From contig NZ_JASCIR010000001.1 of the NCBI RefSeq assembly GCF_029968095.1, positions 1 through 64,000 of the forward strand: a DNA stretch of 64,000 nt, read 5' to 3'. This document shows, in pieces, positions 51,028 to 60,066 of this stretch (position 1 is its first letter; the number at the start of each line of letters is the position of its first letter). The DNA is from Streptomyces solicavernae. Lineage in GTDB: Bacteria > Actinomycetota > Actinomycetes > Streptomycetales > Streptomycetaceae. Under the pieces are notes generated by a model. That model was not told where the DNA came from, made no database searches, and saw only the letters and a list, made by a program, of their open reading frames with translations. The position numbers and the translations under genes are program-made.

Positions 51028-52077
51028 ATGACGAAGGCAATTACCGTCTCCGGACTGCACAAGTCCTTCGGGCGGACACACGCGCTCGACGGCCTCGACC
51101 TGGACGTCGAGACCGGTGAGGTCCACGGCTTCCTCGGGCCCAACGGCGCCGGGAAGTCCACCACCATCCGCGTACTGCTCGGCCTGCTCCGCGCCGATTC
51201 GGGCGCCGCCCAGCTCCTCGGCCGGGATCCGTGGAGCGACGCGGTCGCACTCCATCGGCACCTCGCCTACGTCCCCGGCGACGTGGAGCTGTGGCCCGGC
51301 CTGACCGGCGGTGAGGCCATCGACCTGCTTTCGCGGCTGCGCGGGGGCATCAACAGCCGGCGGCGGGACGAGCTGATCGAGCGCTTCGACCTCGACCCCA
51401 CGAAGAAGGGCCGGGCGTACTCGAAGGGCAACCGCCAGAAGGTCGCCATCGTCGCCGCGCTCGCCTCCGACGCGGAGCTGCTGCTCCTCGACGAGCCGAC
51501 GGCCGGACTCGACCCGCTGATGGAGGTCGTCTTCCAGGACGTCATCGCCGAGGCCAAGGCCGCGGGCAAGACCGTGCTGCTCTCCAGCCACATCCTGGCC
51601 CAGGTCGAGAAGCTCTGTGACCGGGTGAGCATCATCCGGCTCGGCAAGATCGTGCAGTCGGGAACGCTGAGCGAGATGCGGCACCTGACCCGCACCACCG
51701 TCGAGGCCGAGACCAAGTACCCGGCCACCGGGCTCGACACCCTGACCGGCGTGCACGGCCTGAGCACCGACGGCAACCGGGTCCGCTTCGCCGTGGACGG
51801 CCCTCAACTCAACTCCGCTCTCCGGCAGTTGACCGAGTTCGGGGTCCGCTCCCTGGTCAGCCACCCCCCGACCCTCGAAGAGCTGATGCTGCGCCACTAC
51901 GGGGACGAGCTCGCCCACAACGGCTCGGCGAAGCCGCAGGCATCGGGCGCACCTGGCACTCCTGACACTCCTGCCACTCCTGGCACTCCTGGCACTCCTG
52001 GCACTCCTGGCACTGCTGGCACTCCTGGCACTCCTGGCACTCCTGGCACTGCTGGCAGCAAGGAAGAAGTGCGATGA
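51028..52077 (+). CDS. ABC exporter ATP-binding protein with Gly-Thr-Pro tail
   Basis: The protein has 349 residues. Walker [10 protein letters not shown] at 37-45, a signature motif variant YSKGNRQKV and Walker [12 protein letters not shown]; the C-terminal domain is typical of DrrA-like exporters. Residues about 307-342 are a collagen-like repeat ([20 protein letters not shown]) from a 9-base DNA repeat GGCACTCCT, not part of the family. ATGA overlap with the permease. It probably exports a drug-like compound. Confidence 0.93.
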   Translation: MTKAITVSGLHKSFGRTHALDGLDLDVETGEVHGFLGPNGAGKSTTIRVLLGLLRADSGAAQLLGRDPWSDAVALHRHLAYVPGDVELWPGLTGGEAIDLLSRLRGGINSRRRDELIERFDLDPTKKGRAYSKGNRQKVAIVAALASDAELLLLDEPTAGLDPLMEVVFQDVIAEAKAAGKTVLLSSHILAQVEKLCDRVSIIRLGKIVQSGTLSEMRHLTRTTVEAETKYPATGLDTLTGVHGLSTDGNRVRFAVDGPQLNSALRQLTEFGVRSLVSHPPTLEELMLRHYGDELAHNGSAKPQASGAPGTPDTPATPGTPGTPGTPGTAGTPGTPGTPGTAGSKEEVR

Positions 52078-53735
52078 GCACCGTCACCACCGCCGCCAAG
52101 AGCCCCGCACCCGCCCGTACGGTCACGGGCGGCAACGCGCTGGCCGGGACCCGCACCCTGATCCGGTTCGCGCTCCGCCGCGACCGGGTCCGGCTGCCCG
52201 TGTGGCTGCTCGCCCTGACCATCGGGACGATCGCCACGGCGGGCAACTTCCAGACGCTGTACGCGAGTACGGAACAGCGGGCGTCCGTCGTCAGGACCAT
52301 GGACAGCCCAGCCGGGCTCGCCATGACCGGCCCTCGCCACTACCTCACCGACTACAACTTCGGCTCGATGATGGGCCACCAGATGCTCGGCTTCATGGCC
52401 GTCATGGTCGGCCTGATGAGCGTCCTGATCATCGCCCGGCACACCCGCGCCGAGGAGGAGACCGGCCGCGCCGAGCTGGTCCGCTCCACGGTCGTCGGCC
52501 GGCACGCGCATCTTGCGGCCGCGCTGACCGTGGCGGTCCTCGCGAACCTCGTCCTGGCGCTGCTGCTCGCGTTCGGACTCGGCGGCGCGGGCATCGAGGG
52601 CGTCGACACCGGCGGCTCGCTGCTCTACGGCTTCTCGCACGCCGCGATCGGCATCGTCTTCGCCGCCGTTGCCGCGGTCACCGTGCAGTTCACCGCGCAC
52701 GCCCGCAGCGCCTCCGGCATGGCACTCGCCGTCATCGGTCTCGCCTACGTCCTGCGCGCCTCCGGCGACGCAGGCGGTGACGGCACCGTGTCCTGGCTCT
52801 CCCCGATCGGCTGGGTGCAGCGAACCTATGTCTACGTCGACGACCGCTGGTGGCCGCTGCTGCTCTGTCTGGCGCTCGCGGTGGTCTGCGGCGGGGCCGC
52901 GTTCGCCCTGTCCACCCGGCGGGACGTGGGGGCGGGTCTGCGCACCGAGCGGCTGGGCCGCCCGCACGCGTCCGATGCGCTCACCCGGCCGTTCGGCTTC
53001 GCGCTCCGGCTGCACCGCGGGATGCTCTTCGGCTTCGGCGCGGGTCTGTTCCTGATGGGCGCGATGTACGGCTCGATCCTCGGGGACGCCGAGGACATGC
53101 TGAAGAACATCGACCAGATCCAGGAAGCCCTCCAGCGCGTGGGCGGCGCCTCCATCGCCGAGTCGTTCGCGTCGATGGTCATGATCGTCCTCTCGGTCGT
53201 CGCGTCGGTGTACGTCGTCATGGCGGCCCTGCGCCCCCGCGCCGAGGAGACCGCGGGCCGTGCCGAACCTCTCCTCGCCACGGGCCTGTCCCGGAACCGC
53301 TGGGTCGGCAGCCACCTGGCCGTGGCCATGCTCGGCGGCACGCTGCTCCTCGTCCTGGCCGGCCTCGGCATCGGCATCGCGGGCGCGGCCTCGACCGGCG
53401 ACGGCGGGCTCGTCCTGAAGCTCACCGGAGGGGCCATCGCGTACGCCCCCGCGCTGTGGGTGACCGTCGGTGTCGCGGTGGCGCTCTTCGGCTGGTTCCC
53501 TCGGGCGAGCACGGTGGCGTGGATCGTGCCGGTGTACGCCTTCGTGGTCGGCTACCTGGGCGAGCTGCTCCAATTCCCGTCCTGGATGGCCAACTTGTCT
53601 CCCTTCGGCCATGTCCCACAGCTCCCGGCCGCGGACATGTCCTGGCCACCGCTGCTGATCCTCACGGCCCTGGCCGTGGCCCTGACCCTGCTGGGTCTGG
53701 CGGGGTTCCGGCGCAGGGACCTGGAAACGAAGTAG
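52074..53735 (+). CDS. ABC exporter permease (12-helix type)
   Basis: The protein has 553 residues. It has two six-helix halves like the antibiotic-export permeases of actinomycetes: [40 protein letters not shown], and in the second half [20 protein letters not shown]. The repeated [20 protein letters not shown] sequence shows the internal duplication. It starts inside the ATPase stop and is followed by a hairpin terminator. Confidence 0.92.
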   Translation: MSTVTTAAKSPAPARTVTGGNALAGTRTLIRFALRRDRVRLPVWLLALTIGTIATAGNFQTLYASTEQRASVVRTMDSPAGLAMTGPRHYLTDYNFGSMMGHQMLGFMAVMVGLMSVLIIARHTRAEEETGRAELVRSTVVGRHAHLAAALTVAVLANLVLALLLAFGLGGAGIEGVDTGGSLLYGFSHAAIGIVFAAVAAVTVQFTAHARSASGMALAVIGLAYVLRASGDAGGDGTVSWLSPIGWVQRTYVYVDDRWWPLLLCLALAVVCGGAAFALSTRRDVGAGLRTERLGRPHASDALTRPFGFALRLHRGMLFGFGAGLFLMGAMYGSILGDAEDMLKNIDQIQEALQRVGGASIAESFASMVMIVLSVVASVYVVMAALRPRAEETAGRAEPLLATGLSRNRWVGSHLAVAMLGGTLLLVLAGLGIGIAGAASTGDGGLVLKLTGGAIAYAPALWVTVGVAVALFGWFPRASTVAWIVPVYAFVVGYLGELLQFPSWMANLSPFGHVPQLPAADMSWPPLLILTALAVALTLLGLAGFRRRDLETK

Positions 53736-53750
53736 CGCCCTTCGGACGCG

Positions 53751-53786
53751 CGGCACCCCGGGTCTGTAGCGGAGTCCGGGGTGCCG
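53751..53786. terminator. Bidirectional terminator after the ABC exporter
   Basis: CGGCACCCCGG and CCGGGGTGCCG make a perfect 11-bp stem with a 14-base loop. It lies 15 bases after the permease stop and 3 bases from the convergent Uma2 stop. Confidence 0.8.
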
Positions 53787-53789
53787 TAC

Positions 53790-54386
53790 TCAGCGCACGT
53801 AGTTCTTCAGGATCTCCGTGTCGACCCTGAATCCCACCGGTGTGGGCAGGTGCACCGGCTCACCGAATTTCGTCGTGCGCGCGTCCCGGTACCGACCGCT
53901 CTCCGGGTCCGGATCGCTGTGCACCACCACCGTGCCGTCGTCGCGGTCGATCAGGAGGTACACCGGGATTCCCGCGCTCGCATAGCCGGTGGGCTTCTCC
54001 ACTCGGTCCCTGCGATCGGTGTCCGCGTCGTACGAGGTGACCTCGACGACCATCAGCACCCCCGCAGGGTCAGCCCACTCTCCTTGCCCGGCGAAGGTGC
54101 CTCGCGGTGCGAGTGAGGCGTCGGGCCGGGCGCGCCCCGATCTGTACCGCTCGATGGCCAGGCCTTGGTCGCTGGGATAGAGCCCCAGCTCAGGCCGATG
54201 CTGCATGCAGACGCTCTGCAGCCACATGTAGATCTCGTTGTGGTCGCCGTCAGGCACGCCCTTGTCCTCGATCCGTCCGCCGATGAACTCCAGCCTGACG
54301 GCATCGGATTCCTTGGCCGCAATCTTGGCGATGCGCTCGAATTCCTCGACCGTCACCTGGGACGTGTGCCCTGTCATGACCGCCAT
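53790..54386 (-). CDS. Uma2 family (DUF820) putative nuclease, copy 2
   Basis: The protein has 198 residues. VRLEFIGGRIEDKGVPDGDH, RARPDASLAP, VLMVVEVTSYDADTDRRDRV and AGIPVYLLIDRDDGTVVVHS. Closest in the window to copy 3, with shared motifs throughout and a related 100-bp upstream region, so the two probably arose by duplication. The start was placed at the ATG with a GGGGGG run upstream. Role unknown. Confidence 0.88.
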   Translation of the reverse strand: MAVMTGHTSQVTVEEFERIAKIAAKESDAVRLEFIGGRIEDKGVPDGDHNEIYMWLQSVCMQHRPELGLYPSDQGLAIERYRSGRARPDASLAPRGTFAGQGEWADPAGVLMVVEVTSYDADTDRRDRVEKPTGYASAGIPVYLLIDRDDGTVVVHSDPDPESGRYRDARTTKFGEPVHLPTPVGFRVDTEILKNYVR

Positions 54387-54502
54387 GGTCCCCCCCTTCG
54401 CAGGCATGCACCAGTCTGTCGAGGCCCCGGTGGCGGAGGCGACAGTTCCGCGGGAGCGCCACCCGAACGAGTGATCGAACCCGCGAAGGGCCTACGAAGG
54501 AC

Positions 54503-55195
54503 CTACGAAGGCGTCACCAGGCGGGCCTCGTAGGCGAACACCGCGGCCTGTGTGCGGTCTCGCAGGCCCAGCTTGACCAGGATCCGGCTGACATGGGTCT
54601 TGATCGTCGACTCGGCGACGACGAGGTGTGCGGCGATCTCCGCGTTGGAGCGGCCCTGGGCGATCAGGACCAGGACCTCCGTCTCGCGTTCCGTGAGGTC
54701 GCCGAGCTGGGTGACCGCCGGGGCCTTCGACTCGGCCGCGCCGAGCTTCGCGAACTCGGAGATCAGCCGCTTGGTGACCGTCGGCGCGAGCAGGGCCTCG
54801 CCGGAGGCCACGACCCTTACGCCGTCGGCGAGTTGGCGGGCCGAGGCGTCCTTGAGGAGGAAGCCGGAGGCGCCGGCACGGAGGGCCTCGTAGACGTACT
54901 CGTCGAGGTCGAAGGTGGTCAGGACAAGGACGCGGGTGTCGGTGTCGGCGGCGACGATCTCGCGGGTGGCCTCGATGCCGTTCAGCTCGGGCATCCGGAT
55001 GTCCATGAGGACGACGTCGGGCCGCAGTCCGGCGACCTTCGCGACCGCCTCGCGGCCGTTCACCGCCTCTCCGACGACCTCGATCCCCGGCATCGCGCCG
55101 AGCAGTACGGAGAAGCCCTCGCGGACCATCATCTGGTCGTCGGCGATCAGCACGCGGATGGGATCGGTGCCCGTGCCCTCTTCGGTGCCGGTCAT
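54503..55195 (-). CDS. NarL/LuxR-family response regulator
   Basis: The protein has 230 residues. Receiver domain with D65 in VVLMDIRMPELNG and a C-terminal GerE-type helix-turn-helix (LTERETEVLVLIAQGRSNAE then IAAHLVVAESTIKTHVSRIL). The ATG overlaps the stop of the histidine kinase (ATGA), so both should be expressed together. Confidence 0.95.
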   Translation of the reverse strand: MTGTEEGTGTDPIRVLIADDQMMVREGFSVLLGAMPGIEVVGEAVNGREAVAKVAGLRPDVVLMDIRMPELNGIEATREIVAADTDTRVLVLTTFDLDEYVYEALRAGASGFLLKDASARQLADGVRVVASGEALLAPTVTKRLISEFAKLGAAESKAPAVTQLGDLTERETEVLVLIAQGRSNAEIAAHLVVAESTIKTHVSRILVKLGLRDRTQAAVFAYEARLVTPS

Positions 55196-56566
55196 ACGGA
55201 GCGCTCCTCGGCCTCGGCCCGTACCGGCAGGAAGACCGCCACCTCGTAGCCGCCGTCCTCCGTCGCCCCCGTCGTCATCTCGCCGTCGAGCATCGCGACC
55301 CGCTCTCGCATGCCGGTCAGCCCGTGCCCGGCGCCCATCGACTGGGGCGGGCGCAGCCCTCGTTGAGGGGTGGTGGCCGGGTGACGGGTGGGCTTCACCA
55401 AACCGGTCGGCGGGCCGTTGACGATGCGCAGGCCGAGGCCGCCGAGGACGTACGAGACCTCCACCTTGGCGGTGGCGCCGGGTGCGTGCCGCAGCGCGTT
55501 GCTGAGGGCCTCCTGCACGATGCGGTACGCGGACAGCTCCACGCCCTGCGGCAGCGCGCGGGCCGCGCCGGTGACGGTCTGGTCGACGGTCAGTCCGGCC
55601 TCGCGGACGTTGTCGAGGAGCGCGCCGAGGTCGGCGAGGGTGGGCTGGGGTGCGTCGGGGGCCTCGTAGTCCTCCGCGCGGACGACGCCGAGGACGCGGC
55701 GGAGTTCGGTGAGCGCGGCGACCGCGTTCTCCCGGATCGTGGCGAAGGCCTGGGCCAGCTCCGGCGGCGGGTTCTCCACCCGGTACGGGGCGGCCTCCGC
55801 CTGGATGGCGACTACGGACATGTGGTGGGCCACCACATCGTGCAGCTCGCGGGCGATGGTGGTGCGCTCTTCGAGCAGCGTCCGCCTGGACCGCTCGACG
55901 AGCGTCACCTCCTCCTTGGCGACGACCTCACGCTCCTTCGCGACGACCTCGCGGCGGGCGGAGGACCAGCCGCGTACGGAGGCGGCGACGGCGAGGGTCA
56001 GGCCGGAGAGCACGGTCATCACCAGGGTCGGCCCCGATTCGCCGATGAGCAGCCCGAGAATCGCGGCGAACGCGACGGTGAGCAGCCACATCTCCAGGGC
56101 CACACGCGGCCGGGACCGGCAGGTCACCAGGACGAGCACGAAGAGATGCGCCACGAAGCCGGGCACCGTCCACGGGAAGACCGGTTCGAGGGAGAGCGGC
56201 ACCATGAGCACGGTCACCGCGAGCGACAGCCAGAAGGAGGCGACCGGCCGGAACAGCGTGAGCAGCACCGGCAGGGCGGAGCACGCCGCTGACGGAGCCC
56301 TCCAGGAACTTGTGGGGCAGGGTGGCGCCGACGAGGCAGACGAACACCGCCATCGCGACCACCGTGGCATGCGGCAGCCAGCGGGCGCGGGCCCGGCTCT
56401 TCTCCGGCATCCGGCGCAGCAGCCGGGAGGCACGGTCGCCCTCCTCGGCCAACGGCTCCACCGGCCGGAACGCGAACACGCCGGTCATCAGGTCGGTACG
56501 GATCGTCTGCAGCGCGGTCCGTATGAGGCTGGCTTCGGTGCGCAGGGGTGTGGTCGTCTGGGTCAC
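55192..56566 (-). pseudogene. NarL-type sensor histidine kinase, frameshifted
   Basis: The C-terminal frame (to 56290) holds most of the membrane region, the dimerisation motif ARELHDVVAHHMSVVAIQAE and the ATPase GHGLTGMRERVAMLDGE, as in LiaS/DesK-like kinases. The natural N-terminus, MTQTTTPLRTEASLIRTALQ through VVAMAVFVCLVGATLPHKF, lies in a different frame from 56566 to about 56290. The two join near 56286-56292 (GTCAGCGGCGTGC), where one extra or two missing bases would explain it. Either a real mutation that leaves the kinase inactive, or a sequencing error. The C-terminal frame has only an unconvincing start. Confidence 0.8.
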
Positions 56567-56674
56567 GCAGCCAAGGTAGGCGCGCCACGGGTTCCCGTCG
56601 TCACCTAAGGTGCGGATCTGTCGGCGTCCTCCTCAAGGACTACGAGTCCGTCCCTGAGGCCTGAGGAGAGCGAG

Positions 56675-57280
56675 TCAGCGTACGTAGTTTCTGAGCTTCT
56701 CCGTTTCGAGGACGAAGCCCACGGGGTCGGGGAGGTGGACGGTGTCCCCGAACTTCGCGGTGTGAACGTCCCGGTACCGGCCTGCCTCGGTGTCCGGCGT
56801 GCTGTGGACGACCAGAGAGCCGTCCTCCCGGTCGATCAGCAGATACACGGGGATGCCCGCCTCGGCATAAGCAGGCGGTTTCTCCTTTCGGTCCCGACGG
56901 TCGGTGTCCGAGTCGTACGAGGTGACTTCCACTGTCATGAGGACACCGCTCGGGTCTCCCCACTCTCCCTGCCCCGCGAAATGGGCCTCGGGGGCGAGGG
57001 TGGCGTCGGGGCGAGCCCGTCCCTTGCGGTAGGCCTCGACTCTGAGTCCTTGCTCCGCGTACAGATCCAGCTCCGGTCGATGCTGCATGCATTGACGCAT
57101 CAGCCAGGTCACGATGGTTCCGTGGTCTCCGTCCGGCACGCTCTTGGCCCCGATCCGTCCGTCGATGAACTCCAACTTGACGGTGTTGTCCGAGTCCTTG
57201 GCGGCGAAGTCCGCCAGCCGCTCGAACTCCTCCACTGACACCGGGGACGTATGAGACGTGCGCTCTGCCATAACAGTCAT
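56675..57280 (-). CDS. Uma2 family (DUF820) putative nuclease, copy 3
   Basis: The protein has 201 residues. VKLEFIDGRIGAKSVPDGDH, RARPDATLAP, VLMTVEVTSYDSDTDRRDRK, AGIPVYLLIDREDGSLVVHS. The ATG with GGAAGGAGGG upstream was preferred to two upstream in-frame ATGs. It is nearly colinear with copy 2 and shares upstream sequence with it. Role unknown. Confidence 0.88.
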   Translation of the reverse strand: MTVMAERTSHTSPVSVEEFERLADFAAKDSDNTVKLEFIDGRIGAKSVPDGDHGTIVTWLMRQCMQHRPELDLYAEQGLRVEAYRKGRARPDATLAPEAHFAGQGEWGDPSGVLMTVEVTSYDSDTDRRDRKEKPPAYAEAGIPVYLLIDREDGSLVVHSTPDTEAGRYRDVHTAKFGDTVHLPDPVGFVLETEKLRNYVR

Positions 57281-57396
57281 GGTGCCCTCCTTCCCAGGCA
57301 TGGACCAGCCTGCCGAGCCCTCGACGCCGGACGCGACGGTTCCGCGATCACTCACTCGAACGAATGAGCGCACTCCGCGAACGTGCGCCCCCCGCC

Positions 57397-58710
57397 TCAC
57401 ACCTCGACGACCAGCTCCCGCAGCCCCCTGATCACCAACCCGTCCTTCCAGCGCGGCTCGGTCGACAGCCGCAGTCCAGGAGCACGCCTCACCAACTGTC
57501 CGTACGACGCGGCCAGTTCGAGGCGGGCCAGCGGGGCGCCCAGGCAGTAGTGGATGCCTCCGCCCAGGCTGACGTGGGGGTTGTCCGTTCGGGACAGGTC
57601 CAGGCGGTCCGGGTCCGCGAAGGCCTCCGGGTCGCGGTTTGCCGAGCCGAAGAGGAGGGCCACCTCCGAGCCGCGCGGGATCCGCACCCCGCCGACCTCG
57701 ATGTCCTCAAGCACCCACCGCTCGAAGAGGTGCAGCGGTGAGTCGTACCGCAGGAGTTCCTCCACAGCTGTGGACAGCGGTATGTCGCCGGAGCGGAGTG
57801 CCGCGAGCTGGTCGGGGTGGCCGCCGTCGCCTGCGTCGAAGCGGCGGGCTCCGAAGGCCGCGGTCACCGGGTCGGGGCCGAACCCGAGGGTGGTGCCGAA
57901 GAGTTCCACCCGTACATGCGGGACCTCGGCGATCCAGTCGTGCGCACCACGGCCCGCCCAGACGCGGGCCCGGGTGCGCAGCTCGGCGGCGTGGTCGAAG
58001 CCGGTGCCGGGGCTGCCGTACAGGACGATGTCGGTGACCCGGGTGCCGGCGGTGGGCGTCCCGAGTCCGTGTGCGGCGCGGGCGCACACCACCGAGCCGT
58101 AGGAGTGGCAGAGCAGCGCCACAGGGGTGCGTGCCGGCACGCCGTACGTGGTCAGCCGGTGCAGGAAAGAGCGGAGTTCGGCGGCAGCGGTATCGGCGCG
58201 TCCCGGGGTGAGCGCCGCCGGACTGACCGTGCCGGGCGTCGCGTAACCGAGCCAGGCGATCACCGCCACGCGCGGGCCGAGACGCTCGTGCAGGGCGAGC
58301 GCACCGCGCAGGAAGCGGGGGTAGGTGTCGATGCCCGTGTCGGAGCCCGGCACCAAGATCGCGACGCGGTCGGCGGTGTGCAGGTCGCCGAGCACCTCGG
58401 CGGTCCTGCCGGGGCCGCGGGCGTCGAACTCAAGGAAGTGCCGGTCCGGCGCGGCCAGTTCACGCACGGCCCTCGCTCGCCGCTCCGCGCCTGCGGCGTG
58501 TGCGAGGCGGGCGGCCTCCTCCGCGTTCGCGCGATGCGCCGCGTACCGCTCGGCGAGTGGGGCTTCGGCGGCGACGCGGGCGGGCGCGGGCGCCGGGACA
58601 CCGGGGCGCACGGCGCCGGACAGTGGAACCACCACGCACGCGGTGATCAGCGAGGCGAGTACCGCCCGCCGCCCCCGCCTCAGGAGGCCTCCCCCTCGTA
58701 CGAACCTCAT
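57397..58710 (-). CDS. Chimera: alpha/beta-hydrolase (DUF1023) fused to a cytochrome P450 C-terminus
   Basis: The protein has 437 residues. Residues 1-35 form a signal peptide or anchor (LASLITACVVVPLSGAV). Residues 90-290 are a DUF1023-type hydrolase with nucleophile S203 in LLCHSYGSVVCA. From about 297 the sequence becomes a P450: HPDQLAALRSG, ExxR at E318-R321 in VEELLRYDSPL, and haem-ligand Cys389 in SLGGGIHYCLGAPLAR (Leu for the usual Phe). The P450 lacks its first two-thirds, including the oxygen-binding I helix, and the hydrolase lacks its last 20-30 residues. I infer an in-frame deletion between two adjacent genes. P450 activity is not expected; hydrolase activity is doubtful because the final His region is cut. 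Confidence 0.85.
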   Translation of the reverse strand: MRFVRGGGLLRRGRRAVLASLITACVVVPLSGAVRPGVPAPAPARVAAEAPLAERYAAHRANAEEAARLAHAAGAERRARAVRELAAPDRHFLEFDARGPGRTAEVLGDLHTADRVAILVPGSDTGIDTYPRFLRGALALHERLGPRVAVIAWLGYATPGTVSPAALTPGRADTAAAELRSFLHRLTTYGVPARTPVALLCHSYGSVVCARAAHGLGTPTAGTRVTDIVLYGSPGTGFDHAAELRTRARVWAGRGAHDWIAEVPHVRVELFGTTLGFGPDPVTAAFGARRFDAGDGGHPDQLAALRSGDIPLSTAVEELLRYDSPLHLFERWVLEDIEVGGVRIPRGSEVALLFGSANRDPEAFADPDRLDLSRTDNPHVSLGGGIHYCLGAPLARLELAASYGQLVRRAPGLRLSTEPRWKDGLVIRGLRELVVEV

Positions 58711-59040
58711 CGCCCGCGTCCCCCCGCTCGCCTACCCCGGTCCCCCGGCCGCGCCTTCGCGCTGCCTGACACGGGAAAAGTTAGGCAGCGGGCCGGGTGA
58801 CCGGCGTCCCTCCACCGTGGTGACCTGCCGGGTAGCTCTCAGGTATGACGCGGGCTACGGCACGGCAGGGAACGGCACGGGCACGGCACGGGCACGGCAC
58901 GGGCACGGGCACGGGCACGGGCACGGGCACGGGCACGGGCACGGGCACGGGCACGGGCACGGGCAACAACGGGCCACCGCAAGGACATCGCAAAGGCCAC
59001 CGCAAGGCGACCCATCCGGCCGCCGAGACAACCGCCCTGC
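58711..59040. other. Intergenic region with a GGGCAC hexamer microsatellite
   Basis: About 330 bp. From 58876 to 58964 it is largely (GGGCAC)n, some fourteen units, flanked by GGCACG variants. Upstream (58790-58840) lies ordinary sequence. Peptides read through the hexamer (Gly-Thr or Gly-His repeats) have no supported start. The promoter of the hydrolase-P450 gene should lie in 58720-58790. Confidence 0.7.
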
Positions 59041-59898
59041 TCAGAACGCCAGTTGGGCGATCTCCTCCGCCACCACCGCGCACGCGTCCGCCGCCGGGTC
59101 GATCAGCGCGAAGTGCCCGACGTCCTCCAGGAGCGTGCAGCCCACGATCTCGCCTGCCTTCGCGGCGGCGTCCGCGTACTCCTCGGCCAGTTCGTACGGG
59201 ACCGTCGTGTCCGTGCGGCCCTGCACGAGGGTCGTCGCGATGCCCGTGGGCAGCAGCGCGGCCGGGTCGGCGAGAGTCGCGCGCTCCTCGAACTTGGCGT
59301 TTCCGCCGAGGAGTTGGCGTACCGCGCCGCCGCACACGTCCAGCTCCACGGCCCGCGCGAAGCCCGCGATCGGCGCGAGCGCGACGACTCCGCGCAGCGG
59401 TGTGGGGCGCGGCAGGCGCCAGGGCGTGCCCGGGGGCAGTACGTGCCGTGCCGCCGCCCACAGGGCGAGGTGCCCGCCCGCCGAGTGCCCCGTCAGGACG
59501 GTGCGCCGGTGGTCGGCCCGGGGGAGGTGTTCCGGTACGAGTTCGGGGAGTGCGTCGAGCGCGGCCGCCACGTCGTCGAAGGTCTCCGGCCAGCGGCCCG
59601 CGACGGGGGCGTTCGCGCCCTGGTGGGGCAGCGAACTGCCCCTGCGGTACTCGACGTTGGCGACGGCGAAGCCACGCCTGGCCAGGAAGTCCGCGAACGG
59701 CGTGACGTGCCGCCGGTCGTACGGGGCACGCCAGGCGCCGCCGTGCAGGACGACGACGAGCGGCGCGGGGCGGCCGTCGCCGACGCGGGGCGCGTAGAAG
59801 TCGACGACCTGGTCCGGGTGTTCGCCGTAGGACGCGGTGGCGTCGGGGTCGACGGCGGGGTGCGAGAAGGCCGACTCTTCTTCGGCGTCGTCCGGCAT
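59041..59898 (-). CDS. Alpha/beta-hydrolase, probable kynurenine formamidase
   Basis: The protein has 285 residues. Esterase-type fold: oxyanion HGGAW at about 51-55, nucleophile in GHSAGGHLALWAA, Asp in RTDTTVPYE and His in DVGHFALID. It lies downstream of kynU and kynA on the same strand (168-bp gap), where an N-formylkynurenine hydrolase would complete tryptophan to anthranilate. The HGGAW type is the one known for eukaryotic-like formamidases. The assignment rests on context plus fold. Confidence 0.8.
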   Translation of the reverse strand: MPDDAEEESAFSHPAVDPDATASYGEHPDQVVDFYAPRVGDGRPAPLVVVLHGGAWRAPYDRRHVTPFADFLARRGFAVANVEYRRGSSLPHQGANAPVAGRWPETFDDVAAALDALPELVPEHLPRADHRRTVLTGHSAGGHLALWAAARHVLPPGTPWRLPRPTPLRGVVALAPIAGFARAVELDVCGGAVRQLLGGNAKFEERATLADPAALLPTGIATTLVQGRTDTTVPYELAEEYADAAAKAGEIVGCTLLEDVGHFALIDPAADACAVVAEEIAQLAF

Positions 59899-59998
59899 GG
59901 TGGTGCAGCCTTTCGGTGAGGGCGGTCGGGGCCGGGGCGCAGGGCGGGTCCGGCGGGTCCGGCGGGTCCGGCGGGTAAGGGGCGGGTGAGGGACGGAT

Positions 59999-60041
59999 GA
60001 GGGGCGGGTCCGGGGCTGATCCTTCCCCAGACCCGCCCCTC
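59999..60041 (-). terminator. Hairpin between kynU and the hydrolase gene
   Basis: GAGGGGCGGGTC pairs with GACCCGCCCCTC (12 bp, 19-base loop). It follows the kynU stop by 26 bases, so it may reduce transcription into the hydrolase. Next to it, at 59940-59977, is a short GGGTCCGGCG tandem repeat. Confidence 0.55.
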
Positions 60042-60066
60042 CCCGGAACCGGGCGCGGCGGGACCG

